This document shows positions 1-6,839 of a stretch of 13,903 bases of DNA, in pieces (position 1 is the first letter of the stretch; the number at the start of each line of letters is the position of its first letter). The stretch covers positions 1-13,903 of the forward strand of contig JAJZVS010000049.1 of the NCBI GenBank assembly GCA_021845555.1, written 5' to 3'. The notes under the pieces were generated by a model. It searched no databases. It was not told where the DNA came from and saw only the letters and a list, made by a program, of their open reading frames with translations. The DNA comes from Pseudomonadota bacterium. Its GTDB lineage: Bacteria; Pseudomonadota; Alphaproteobacteria; Acetobacterales; Acetobacteraceae. The position numbers and the translations under genes were made by a program.

Positions 1-8
1 GCGGTTCG

Positions 9-1073
9 CTACAGCCCGAACAGCGTCTTCGCCGTTCCGCCGGCGATCGCCGCGGTGGCCGCCGCGCCGAGCGAGGGGGCCGAGGCCAGATGGCCGATCG
101 GGTCGTATTCGCCCATGTCGAACGGATAATCCGTTCCCATCATGATATGGTCGGCGCCGAACAGGGCGACCAGCGCCTCCAGCTGATGCGGGGTGAACAC
201 GATCGTATCGAAATAGACCCGCTTCAGATAGGTGGTGGGGGCCTCCTTCAGCGCCCCGTGGCTGTCGCTGCGCGCGCCCCAGGCGTGGTCGATGCGTCCC
301 GAATAGGCCGGCAGGTAGCCGCCGCCGTGCACCGCGATCACCTTCAGCTTCGGGTGCCGCGCCAGCACGCCGTCGAAGATCAGGTAGTGCAGCGCCATCG
401 TGGTATCGAGCGGATTGCCGATGACGTTGTTGAAATAGTATTTCGCGAAACGTCGTGCCTCGCTGAAGCCGCCGGGATGGACCATCACCACCGCGCCGAG
501 CGCCTCCGCCTTGTCCCAGAACGGCTCCAGCGCGGGATCGGAGATTTCCTTCTCCCCCACATGGCTCAGGATCTCGACGCCCTTCATGCCGAGCTTGCCC
601 ATGCAGCGCGCCAGTTCTTCGGCCGCGGCGGCGCCGCCGGCCTGCAGCGGCACGGTGCCGAGCGCCACCAGCCGGTCCGGCCGGCGGGCGCAGAGTTCCG
701 CCACCCCGTCGTTGACCACCTGCGCCGCCTTCACGCCGAGTTCGGGCGTCACGGTGTAGTAGCACTGCGGCGGCGCGGGCGAGACGATCTGCAGATCGAC
801 GCCCATCTCGTCCATCACCTTCAGCCGCAGGTCGAGATCGACATGGTACGGATGGCGGTCGGTGTCCTGCATGCGGGTGAGGATGCGGGTCTCCTCGGGG
901 TAGTAGTGCCCGCGCGGGTCGGGCGGCAGGTGCGGCGCCACCAGGGCGGCGGCGGCATCGATCACCGTGTGCGCGTGCATGTCGATGGTGATGCTGGACG
1001 GGCGCAGCTCGCGGCCGGGACGGCCATGCGTGCGGGCGGCCGTCCGCTCGTAGCGGTTGCTGGGTTCGGGCAT
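9..1073 (-). CDS. ACMSD-like amidohydrolase (amidohydrolase_2 family), probable decarboxylase or hydrolase
   Basis: 354 aa, complete, TAG stop. It belongs to the metal-dependent TIM-barrel amidohydrolase_2 group, which includes aminocarboxymuconate-semialdehyde decarboxylase and resorcylate-type decarboxylases. Visible metal/active-site motifs are DMHAH (residues 31-35), VHPGG in the middle, HGGGYLPAYSGR and, near the C-terminus, MGTDYPFDMGEYDP with the Asp typical of the family. The start was chosen at 1073 rather than an in-frame ATG at 1166 because GAGGAGGAAACG directly precedes this ATG and the extra 31 residues are low-complexity. No signal peptide is seen, so it is probably cytoplasmic. 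It lies 114 bases after proB behind a hairpin, so it may be a separate unit. Family is secure; the substrate is unknown, since decarboxylases of several aromatic acids share these motifs. It sits where proA often follows proB. Confidence 0.88.
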   Translation of the reverse strand: MPEPSNRYERTAARTHGRPGRELRPSSITIDMHAHTVIDAAAALVAPHLPPDPRGHYYPEETRILTRMQDTDRHPYHVDLDLRLKVMDEMGVDLQIVSPAPPQCYYTVTPELGVKAAQVVNDGVAELCARRPDRLVALGTVPLQAGGAAAAEELARCMGKLGMKGVEILSHVGEKEISDPALEPFWDKAEALGAVVMVHPGGFSEARRFAKYYFNNVIGNPLDTTMALHYLIFDGVLARHPKLKVIAVHGGGYLPAYSGRIDHAWGARSDSHGALKEAPTTYLKRVYFDTIVFTPHQLEALVALFGADHIMMGTDYPFDMGEYDPIGHLASAPSLGAAATAAIAGGTAKTLFGL

Positions 1074-1165
1074 CGTTTCCTCCTCGAGGTTTGTTGGCCG
1101 CGCGGGGCCAAGGGTGCCGCGCGGCGGCTCGGGGCCATACTCGCTGCCCGCGCGGGGAGAAGGCA

Positions 1166-1188
1166 AGCCCGCGCGGGGCGCGCGGGCT
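1166..1188 (-). terminator. GC-rich hairpin at the end of proB
   Basis: Perfect 9-bp inverted repeat, AGCCCGCGC (1166-1174) and GCGCGGGCT (1180-1188), with a 5-base loop. Its first transcribed base is the last base of the proB stop codon. On the minus strand it is followed by TGCCTTCTCC, which is pyrimidine-rich but not a clean U-run, so termination may be partial. The arm motif GCCCGCGCGGGG also occurs at 1146-1157, 21 bases away, so alternative pairings are possible. Confidence 0.5.
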
Positions 1189-2348
1189 CAGCCGGGCGGC
1201 GCGTCCGCCGTGGCGTGCAGCACCAGATCGTCCCGGTGGATGATCTCGTCGCGCCCGCGCCAGCCCAGGATCGTCTCGATCTCGTCGGAATGGTGCCCGG
1301 CGATGCGCGCCGCGTCGGCGCTCGCATAGGCGGACAGCCCGCGCGCCAGTTCCGTCCCGTCGGCCCCGCGCACCAGCACCGGGTCGCCGCGTTCGAAACT
1401 GCCTTCCACCGCGCGCACCCCGGCCGGCAGCAGGGAGCGGCCGGCGGCCAGCGCGCGCGCCGCGCCGGCATCGACCACCAGCACGCCGAGCGGGGCCAGC
1501 GCGCCGGCGATCCAGCGCTTGCGCGCGGAGCGGCCTTCCGGCGCCGGCAGGAACCAGGTGCAGCGCGCGCCCTCGGTCAGCGCGGTCAGCGGGTGCTCGG
1601 CGAGCCGCCCCTCCGGCCGGCCCAGCGCGATCGCCATCGCGCAGCCGGCTTGCGTGGCGATCCGTGCCGCCACCAGCTTGGTGCGCATCCCGCCCGAGGA
1701 ATAGCCGGGCGGCGGCTCGCCCCCCATCGCCTCGATCTCCGGCGTCAGCGCCGCCACCGCCGGGATATGCGCGGCGGCGGGATCGCGGCGCGGATCGGCG
1801 GTGTAGAGGCCGTCGATATCCGACAGCAGGATCAGCTGGTCGGCCTCCACCATCTCCGCCACACGCGCCGCCAGCCGGTCGTTGTCGCCGAAGCGGATTT
1901 CCGCGGTGGCGATGGTGTCGTTCTCGTTGATCACCGGCACTGCCCCGAGGCCGAGCAGGGTGCCGAGCGTGGCGCGCGCGTTCAGGTAGCGGCGCCGGTC
2001 CTCGGTGTCTTCCAGCGTCAGCAGCAGTTGCGCGGCGGTGATGCCCTGCGCCGACAGCGCCTCCGCCCAGGCCTGCGCCAGGCGGATCTGGCCGACCGCG
2101 GCGGCGGCCTGCTTCTCCTCCAGCCGCAGGCGCTTGCGGGTGAGGCCGAGCACGCGGCGGGCAAGCGCGATGGCGCCCGAGGACACCACGATCACCTCGG
2201 TTCCGCGCGCCCGGGCGGCGGCGATATCCTCGGCCACCCCGGCGAGCCAGGCGGCGCGCGGCGCGCCGGCCTGCGGATCGACCACCAGCGCGCTGCCGAT
2301 CTTCACCACCAGCCGCCGCGCCCGCGTGAGGTCAGGCCGGGCGCTCAC
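1188..2348 (-). CDS. proB: Glutamate 5-kinase
   Basis: 386 aa. It phosphorylates L-glutamate to gamma-glutamyl phosphate, the first committed step of proline synthesis, in the cytoplasm. The amino-acid kinase domain (about 10-250) shows VVKIGSALVV, VSSGAI (55-60), VINENDT (139-145), FGDNDRLAA (153-161), LLSDIDGLYTADPR (174-187) and GGMRTKL (219-225). A C-terminal PUA domain covers about 285-370, so this is the full-length two-domain form. The start is GTG at 2346-2348 and overlaps the TGA of the upstream membrane-protein gene by 4 bases (GTGA), which suggests translational coupling. proB after obg is a common alphaproteobacterial order, but the usual partner proA (gamma-glutamyl phosphate reductase) does not follow here and must lie elsewhere. 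Identity is secure. Confidence 0.97.
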   Translation of the reverse strand: MSARPDLTRARRLVVKIGSALVVDPQAGAPRAAWLAGVAEDIAAARARGTEVIVVSSGAIALARRVLGLTRKRLRLEEKQAAAAVGQIRLAQAWAEALSAQGITAAQLLLTLEDTEDRRRYLNARATLGTLLGLGAVPVINENDTIATAEIRFGDNDRLAARVAEMVEADQLILLSDIDGLYTADPRRDPAAAHIPAVAALTPEIEAMGGEPPPGYSSGGMRTKLVAARIATQAGCAMAIALGRPEGRLAEHPLTALTEGARCTWFLPAPEGRSARKRWIAGALAPLGVLVVDAGAARALAAGRSLLPAGVRAVEGSFERGDPVLVRGADGTELARGLSAYASADAARIAGHHSDEIETILGWRGRDEIIHRDDLVLHATADAPPG

Positions 2349-3481
2349 GCGGGCGTGTGCGGCTTGGGGACAATGCTTATCGGGTCCACGCTCCCTGTTT
2401 CACCCGGATGACGATCAACGCCTCCTCGACCGGCAATGAAACGAGCGGCCCGCTCCCTCCAGATCCCGGCGGCGGCGGCGGCAGGCACCACGAAAATAGG
2501 TGCGGCATGCATCACAACTCGGCCAATCTGGAACTTATGCGTCACGGTCAGCGCCAGGACGACCAGTGTCGGAATGATCAAGATGTCCACGCGGTCGAAT
2601 ATGTCATTCTGCCGAATGGCCGGCCACCCTACGACGGCAACGCAAGCACAAACCAGTGTGGGTACCAGATTCAGCATCACACCTCGCGCTGACAATTGGA
2701 CCGACAGGTTCGCCAAGATGGTAGAGATGTAGTCCGTCGGGCGAAGCTGGTAGGAGTGGCCGGGCACATGGACCAGCAGTACCATCAAGAGGTATGCGCC
2801 GAGTGCGGCGAGGCTCGAAAGCAGCGCGGGCCGAAAGCGAGCGCGATCGCGACCGCATAGCAACCAGCGAATCGCGAGCCAAAGCACCAACACCATGCAT
2901 ATTTTTTCGTTCACAATGATCGAGATGAATATTCCTATTGTGAACCAGTGTCGTCTATCCAAAACAGACAGAAGAGCGACTACTCCCAGAATAGCCAAGG
3001 GATCGATACCGTAGATTTGGGAATACCAACACAGCACGAACAAGAGCGCGCCGGCCAGCATCGCTTCTCCCGGCGGGAGCCGACAGTGTCGCGCCAAGCG
3101 CCAAGCCAGGAAGGCCGCTCCGACGGTGGCAGTATAGGCCAGTGCAGCGAGGGCCGCGGTTGCACGTATGTATTCCGCCGAGAGGCTGGCCGGCAGCTTA
3201 CTGAATCGCAAGAGCGGCAACCCCCGGAAGAATGGAACGGCAGCCACCATCGAGAGGATGCGGTACGCATAGGGAGACTCGGGCGGGGCGCCCCCTTTTT
3301 GTCCTAGGAGCCAGAGCAGGAACGGGGCGTAATCGTCACGAGGCATAGTGCCGAACACCATGACCCGATAAATGGCCCAGAAGAAGGGCGACAGGAGGAC
3401 GAGGCAAATCCCGAAGCACAGGGAACCGACCAGCCACCGGCGGGCGGCGGCGGCAGCAGCGGAGGGCGATGCCCGTTTCAT
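2345..3481 (-). CDS. Uncharacterised polytopic membrane protein of low GC, inserted between obg and proB
   Basis: 378 aa, family not recognised with confidence. About nine or ten hydrophobic segments are visible (roughly 17-43, 72-86, 104-130, 138-156, 160-175, 180-208, 218-240, 265-288, 298-314, 322-342), so it is an inner-membrane protein. After the first segment comes an acidic DDYAPFLLWLLG stretch and then SPYAYRILSM, a layout seen in GT-C-like or polysaccharide-related membrane proteins; that resemblance is a weak inference. NEKICM (191-196) lies inside a membrane segment. The C-terminal tail of about 35 residues is polar. ATGA overlaps the obg stop and GTGA overlaps the proB start. Base composition is unlike the neighbours: 2881-2940 is 35% GC (21 of 60), and rare AT-rich codons are common between about 2500 and 3330. 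This suggests acquisition by transfer. Confidence 0.85.
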   Translation of the reverse strand: MKRASPSAAAAAARRWLVGSLCFGICLVLLSPFFWAIYRVMVFGTMPRDDYAPFLLWLLGQKGGAPPESPYAYRILSMVAAVPFFRGLPLLRFSKLPASLSAEYIRATAALAALAYTATVGAAFLAWRLARHCRLPPGEAMLAGALLFVLCWYSQIYGIDPLAILGVVALLSVLDRRHWFTIGIFISIIVNEKICMVLVLWLAIRWLLCGRDRARFRPALLSSLAALGAYLLMVLLVHVPGHSYQLRPTDYISTILANLSVQLSARGVMLNLVPTLVCACVAVVGWPAIRQNDIFDRVDILIIPTLVVLALTVTHKFQIGRVVMHAAPIFVVPAAAAAGIWRERAARFIAGRGGVDRHPGETGSVDPISIVPKPHTPA

Positions 3482-4479
3482 CGTGACCTTTGCTCCACAA
3501 TCCGTTGCGCAAGCGCGCGCAGCACTTCCGGCACGCCGGCGCCGGTGGCGGCCGACAGCAGCATGACTTTCTGGCCGGAGGCGCGTTCCAGCGCCACCCG
3601 CCGCCCGGTCGCCTCACGTGCGGTCATCGCGTCCGACTTGTTGAGGCCGATCAGTTCCGGCTTGTCGGCCAGCCCACCGCCATAGGCGGCGAGCTCGCCG
3701 CGAATCGTCCGCCAGGCCCGCACCACGTCCCCGGCGGCGCCGTCGATCAGATGCAGCAGCACCGCGCAGCGCTCGACATGGCCGAGGAACCGGTCGCCCA
3801 GCCCCGCGCCCTCGTGCGCGCCCTCGATCAGGCCGGGGATGTCGGCAAGCACGTATTCTTCGCTGTGCGACAGCCGCACCACGCCAAGCTGCGGATGCAG
3901 CGTGGTGAACGGGTAGTCGGCGATCTTCGGCTTCGCGGCGGAGGCACGCGAGAGGAACGTCGATTTGCCGGCGTTCGGCAGCCCGACCAGCCCGGCATCG
4001 GCGATCAGCTTCAGCCGCAGCCACACCCAGCGTTCCTCCCCCGGCCAGCCCTTGTCGGCCCGGCGCGGCGCGCGGTTGGTGGAGGATTTGAAATGCGCGT
4101 TGCCGAATCCGCCGTCCCCGCCGCGCAGGAAGGTGACGCGCGCGCCCGGCGTGGCGAGGTCGGCGAGCAGCGTCTCCTGGTCCTCGGCGAAGATCTGGGT
4201 GCCGATCGGCACCTGGATGACGCGGTCCGGCGCGCCGGCGCCGGTGCGCTCGGCGCCGGCGCCGTTGCCGCCCTTCTTCGCGCGGAAGTGCTGGCTGTAG
4301 CGGAAGTCGATCAGCGTGTTCAGGTTCTCGGCGGCGACGAAGACGATATCCCCGCCCTTGCCGCCGTTGCCGCCGTCCGGGCCGCCGAACTCGATGAACT
4401 TCTCGCGCCGGAACCCGGTCACGCCGTCGCCCCCATCGCCGGAACGCAGGTAGATCTTGGCCTGGTCGAGGAATTTCAT
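3478..4479 (-). CDS. obgE: Obg-family ribosome-assembly GTPase (ObgE/CgtA)
   Basis: 333 aa. Obg binds the 50S subunit and acts in late large-subunit assembly and stress/ppGpp responses. The glycine-rich Obg fold fills about 1-158 (FGGPDGGNGGKGGD at 31-44, RGGDGGFGNAHF at 119-130). The G domain follows: G1 GLPNAGKST (166-174), switch region with DYPFTTLHP, G3 DIPG (213-216) followed by LIEGAHEGAG, G4 NKSD (280-283), G5 SAATG (309-313). The protein ends right after the G domain, with no C-terminal OCT domain, as in many Gram-negative Obg proteins. The start at 4479 was preferred over an in-frame ATG at 4563, which would add 28 unrelated residues and reach back to the rpmA terminator. The Shine-Dalgarno is weak (GGATCC about 9 bases upstream). 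Its stop overlaps the next start as ATGA. Confidence 0.97.
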   Translation of the reverse strand: MKFLDQAKIYLRSGDGGDGVTGFRREKFIEFGGPDGGNGGKGGDIVFVAAENLNTLIDFRYSQHFRAKKGGNGAGAERTGAGAPDRVIQVPIGTQIFAEDQETLLADLATPGARVTFLRGGDGGFGNAHFKSSTNRAPRRADKGWPGEERWVWLRLKLIADAGLVGLPNAGKSTFLSRASAAKPKIADYPFTTLHPQLGVVRLSHSEEYVLADIPGLIEGAHEGAGLGDRFLGHVERCAVLLHLIDGAAGDVVRAWRTIRGELAAYGGGLADKPELIGLNKSDAMTAREATGRRVALERASGQKVMLLSAATGAGVPEVLRALAQRIVEQRSR

Positions 4480-4552
4480 CGGCTTGGATCCGGCGGCAAA
4501 GCAGCGCCGCGAGCGGGGGAAGGCGCGGGGGCGCGGGGAGCCGCCGTGCCCC

Positions 4553-4590
4553 GGACAAAACAAACGGGGGCCGGCTGGCGCCGACCCCCG
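4553..4590 (-). terminator. Intrinsic terminator after rpmA
   Basis: The arms at 4566-4575 and 4580-4589 flank a 4-base loop. On the minus-strand RNA the 10-bp stem is uninterrupted, because the single non-complementary position (T opposite G) becomes a G-U pair. It is followed by GTTTGTTTTG, a good U-tract. On the plus strand the same position is a C/A mismatch and there is no U-tract, so the signal is directional. It lies about 31 bases after the rpmA stop and should end or attenuate rplU-rpmA transcription before obg. Confidence 0.85.
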
Positions 4591-4620
4591 CGAAAACGCT
4601 TGGGCAAGGGGGGCGTGGCG

Positions 4621-4890
4621 CTACTCGGCGGCGGCCGGCAGCGGGCGGACGGAGACATGCACGCGGCCTTCGGCCTTGCGCTGGAATTCCACGTTGCCGT
4701 CCACCAGGGCGAAGATCGTGTGGTCGCGGCCGAGGCCCACGTTCAGGCCCGGCTTCCACTTGGTGCCGCGCTGACGAAGGATGATGTTGCCGGCAATCAC
4801 CGCCTGGCCGCCCGACTTCTTGAGGCCGAGGCGGCGGCCTTCGGTATCGCGCCCGTTGCGGGACGAGCCACCGGCTTTCTTATGTGCCAT
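4621..4890 (-). CDS. rpmA: 50S ribosomal protein L27
   Basis: 89 aa, the usual length. L27 sits by the peptidyl-transferase centre, with its N-terminal tail reaching the tRNA acceptor ends. The sequence opens with MAHKKAGGSSRNGRD, the mature bacterial N-terminus without the cleavable extension found in Firmicutes, and continues with RRLGLKKSGG, GNIILRQRGTKWKPG and GRDHTIFALVDG, all family hallmarks. AAGGAG lies 9-10 bases before the ATG. It follows rplU by only 13 bases on the same strand, so the two are cotranscribed, and an intrinsic terminator follows. Identity is secure. Confidence 0.98.
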   Translation of the reverse strand: MAHKKAGGSSRNGRDTEGRRLGLKKSGGQAVIAGNIILRQRGTKWKPGLNVGLGRDHTIFALVDGNVEFQRKAEGRVHVSVRPLPAAAE

Positions 4891-4903
4891 CTCAGTTCGC
4901 TCC

Positions 4904-5263
4904 TTAGTTTGCCGCGGGGGCGCCCGCTTCGGGGGCGCTCGTGGCGGCGCCGGCGCCGTTGATCCCGGCGACGCGCAGCACGGTGACGTGCTGGCGATGG
5001 CCGTTGCGGCGGCGGCTGTTCTGCCGGCGACGCTTCTTGAAGATGATCACCGTGTCCAGCCGATCCTGCGCCACCACCGTGGCGGTCACGCTGGCGCCGG
5101 GCACCAGCGGCGCGCCGATCGTGGTGCCGGCGTCGTCACCATACGCGAGCACGTCGGTGAACGTGATCGTGGCGCCCGCCTCGCCGGCGAGCTTTTCCAC
5201 CTTCAGCACCGCGTTCGGCGTGACGCGATACTGCTTTCCGCCGGTGCGGATGACTGCGAACAT
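4904..5263 (-). CDS. rplU: 50S ribosomal protein L21
   Basis: 119 aa. L21 is a 23S-binding large-subunit protein. It opens with MFAVIRTGGKQYRV and carries the conserved basic 23S-contact region IIFKKRRRQNSRRRNGHRQ, followed by VTVLRVAGI. A short Ala/Gly-rich tail of about 17 residues (GAGAATSAPEAG...) extends the usual fold and is probably disordered. The start at 5263 was chosen over an in-frame ATG at 5281 because MFAVI is the family N-terminus. AGGA lies about 10 bases upstream and is partly inside a small hairpin. rpmA follows 13 bases later. Transcription probably begins near 5322 from the TTGACA/TATAAC promoter. Confidence 0.97.
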   Translation of the reverse strand: MFAVIRTGGKQYRVTPNAVLKVEKLAGEAGATITFTDVLAYGDDAGTTIGAPLVPGASVTATVVAQDRLDTVIIFKKRRRQNSRRRNGHRQHVTVLRVAGINGAGAATSAPEAGAPAAN

Positions 5264-5274
5264 GAGCGATCGTT

Positions 5275-5315
5275 CCTGCAAACAGGTCTCGCCCCGGCCG
5301 CATTGCTGCGCCGGG
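5275..5315 (-). promoter_or_regulatory. Structured 5' leader of rplU (two hairpins)
   Basis: In mRNA orientation a hairpin at 5315-5293 has a 6-bp stem CCCGGC/GCCGGG, one bulged G, then GCA/TGC closed by a GCAA (GNRA) tetraloop. A second small hairpin at 5286-5275, CCTG-TTTG-CAGG, overlaps the AGGA that serves as Shine-Dalgarno. Both lie within the roughly 59-base leader predicted from the promoter. Many ribosomal-protein leaders are autoregulatory; that role here is inference. Confidence 0.45.
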
Positions 5316-5328
5316 CAAGGGAGCGCGG

Positions 5329-5356
5329 GTTATAGCGCCCGCGCCGGCCCTGTCAA
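5329..5356 (-). promoter_or_regulatory. Sigma-70 type promoter of rplU-rpmA
   Basis: On the minus strand: -35 TTGACA (5356-5351), a 16-base spacer (5350-5335), -10 TATAAC (5334-5329). The -35 is a perfect consensus and the -10 matches five of six. The predicted start is near 5322, giving a leader of about 59 bases before the rplU ATG. It is by far the best promoter match in the window and fits a highly expressed ribosomal operon. Confidence 0.85.
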
Positions 5357-5487
5357 CGCCGGCGCCCCGCGCGGCGGTTCCCGTCTTGGCGTTCCGTCGC
5401 CGGGGTCGTGCCCGGCCATGTCGGAACCGGCCAAGCCGACATCAGCCTCCTGTCGGCAGGACGAGAACGGCTGCGCCGCCGCCACCC
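5357..5487. other. Spacer between sixA and the rplU promoter, no gene seen
   Basis: This 131-base GC-rich stretch holds no convincing reading frame. The only structure I see is an inverted repeat, GCCGAC (5435-5440) and GTCGGC (5452-5457), with an 11-base loop and no U-tract. It could be a weak end signal for sixA but is not a standard terminator. Confidence 0.4.
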
Positions 5488-6003
5488 TCACGTCTTCGGC
5501 GTCAGGAACCGGAGCAGCCGCGCCCCGCCGGGACCAAGCCGGCCCCACGGAACGGGCACCGCGAACTCGGCCAGCGCCGCGGTCGGGAAATGCTCCGCCA
5601 GCCGCGTCCCCGCATCCCCCGCCGGCGCGCCCGCCAAGGGCGCCGCCAGCGTCGCCGCCAGCGCGTGCAGCCCGGGATTGTGGCCGATCACCAGCACGCC
5701 CCGCACCGTCTCGGCCACCTCGCGCAGCGTCGCCAGCAGCTCCGCCTCGCTGGCCAGGTAAAGCGAATCGAGCGTCTCGATCAGCGGCGTGTCGTCCCAG
5801 GGTTCCAGCGCCGCCAGCGTCTCGGTGGTGCGCCGCGCGGGCGAGACCAGCACCAGGTCCGGCACCAGCCCCAGGTCGCGCATCGCCGCCCCCACCGCCG
5901 CCGCCTCCCGCCGCCCGCGCGACGTCAGCGGCCGGTCGCGGTCGGGCAGACCCGCTTCCTCGCGCGCGGCCTTGGCATGACGGAGCAGGACCAACTGGTG
6001 CAT
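5488..6003 (-). CDS. sixA: SixA-type phosphohistidine phosphatase (histidine phosphatase superfamily)
   Basis: 171 aa. SixA-like enzymes remove phosphate from phosphohistidine, for example on HPt domains or PTS proteins, through a phosphohistidine intermediate. The N-terminus LVLLRHAKA (4-12) carries the catalytic Arg8-His9 with Ala-Lys in place of Gly, typical of the SixA branch. SPARRTTET (54-62) supplies the second arginine, and VIGHNPGL (105-112) the second catalytic histidine (His108). The start at 6003 was chosen because it gives the canonical N-terminus; longer in-frame starts add about 80 unstructured residues. The Shine-Dalgarno is weak (GGGAC). It lies 110 bases after the phosphoesterase gene on the same strand. 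Family is secure; the physiological partner cannot be read from context, as no sensor kinase or HPt gene is near. Confidence 0.9.
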   Translation of the reverse strand: MHQLVLLRHAKAAREEAGLPDRDRPLTSRGRREAAAVGAAMRDLGLVPDLVLVSPARRTTETLAALEPWDDTPLIETLDSLYLASEAELLATLREVAETVRGVLVIGHNPGLHALAATLAAPLAGAPAGDAGTRLAEHFPTAALAEFAVPVPWGRLGPGGARLLRFLTPKT

Positions 6004-6052
6004 GGCGTCCCGAGTCTGCCACGCCGCGCCGCGCTTGTCCCCTGCCGGCATT

Positions 6053-6074
6053 GTATCAACCGGCGCCGTATCAA
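6053..6074. repeat. Short direct repeat upstream of sixA
   Basis: GTATCAA occurs at 6053-6059 and again at 6068-6074, a 15-base period, in the 110-base gap between the phosphoesterase stop and the sixA start. On the sixA strand this reads TTGATAC twice, the second copy running into TACAAT. The spacing from the first TTGATA to TACAAT is only 13 bases, too short for a normal -35/-10 pair. It may be an operator-like site or chance. Confidence 0.3.
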
Positions 6075-6113
6075 ATAGAGAGGCGGCGAAATCGCGGCCC
6101 GACCCGGACGCTG

Positions 6114-6839
6114 CTACTCGGGGTCGAGATCGACCCAGGACAGGTGTCCGCCCTTGCCGGCGCCGGTATCCAGGAACAGCGCCGTCCCGCCCAACGCGCC
6201 GCGGCGGAGCCACGGCCGGCCGTCCAAACTGCGCCGGTCGTGGCCGCAATAGACCGTCACGCCGGCGGGGATGCGATCGACCCAGCGCAGGCTGCGCTCG
6301 GGGTAGCCGTCCGCCTGGGTGCGCCCGGTCGGTTCGCCGAACAGCGCGCGCGCGAACGGCCCCTCGGCGCGGCGCACGCCGAGCGCGGGCGCGGCATCGA
6401 CCAGCATCTCGGTATGGAACCCGCCATGCACGAACACCCGCCGGCCCAGGCGCAGCCAGGCCGGGGCGCGGCTGATCTCGGCCAGCGCGCGGGCGGCCAG
6501 CGCCGGATCGAGCTGCGCATGGGTGCGCACCAGCTCCGGCCCGGGCGTCAGCTTCTGCCCCGCCAGCAGCCGCGCCAACCGGTGGTCGTGGTTGCCGAGC
6601 AGGAACAGCCCGCGCCCGGCCGCGATCAGCGCGAACATCCGCGCGAGCACCCCGGCGCTGTGCGGCCCGTAATCCGTGAGGTCGCCGAGCTGGATCACGA
6701 ACCGGTCGGTCGCCACCGCATAAGCAAAAGCCGCGTCGTCGCCATGCACGTCGCCGACGATGCGCAGCCGCGCATCGCGCGGAATCGCGGGCAGCGGCGG
6801 CGCCGCCGCGGTGGCCTCGGCCGCGTGCGCGTGCGTCAT
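6114..6839 (-). CDS. PPP-superfamily metallophosphoesterase
   Basis: 241 aa. It is a calcineurin-like two-metal phosphatase of the ApaH/PrpE/bacterial Ser-Thr phosphatase type. Motifs in order: GDVHG (29-33), GDLTDYGP (52-59), GNHD (82-85), VHGG with His138, and YCGHD (197-201). In protein phosphatases the second motif is usually GDxxDRG; here Tyr replaces the Arg that contacts substrate phosphate, so substrate preference may differ. The ATG overlaps the photolyase TGA as ATGA, so translation is probably coupled to phrB. The first 20 residues are Ala/Pro-rich and probably disordered; no signal peptide is evident. It could act on phosphoproteins, dinucleoside polyphosphates or nucleic-acid ends. 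Family is sure, substrate is not. Confidence 0.88.
   Translation of the reverse strand: MTHAHAAEATAAAPPLPAIPRDARLRIVGDVHGDDAAFAYAVATDRFVIQLGDLTDYGPHSAGVLARMFALIAAGRGLFLLGNHDHRLARLLAGQKLTPGPELVRTHAQLDPALAARALAEISRAPAWLRLGRRVFVHGGFHTEMLVDAAPALGVRRAEGPFARALFGEPTGRTQADGYPERSLRWVDRIPAGVTVYCGHDRRSLDGRPWLRRGALGGTALFLDTGAGKGGHLSWVDLDPE

Noticed and set aside
90..2411. 773-codon open frame on the plus strand opposite the amidohydrolase and proB
   Set aside because: Its translation is rich in Arg, His, Gln and Ala with no family motif, and it runs antisense to two clearly recognisable genes. Very high GC at third positions makes stop codons rare on the opposite strand.
3490..4962. 490-codon plus-strand frame opposite obg, rpmA and part of rplU
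   Set aside because: Low-complexity antisense frame crossing three secure genes and their terminator.
5435..5457. Inverted repeat GCCGAC/GTCGGC as a sixA terminator
   Set aside because: Six-base arms with an 11-base loop and no U-tract are too weak to call in sequence this GC-rich.
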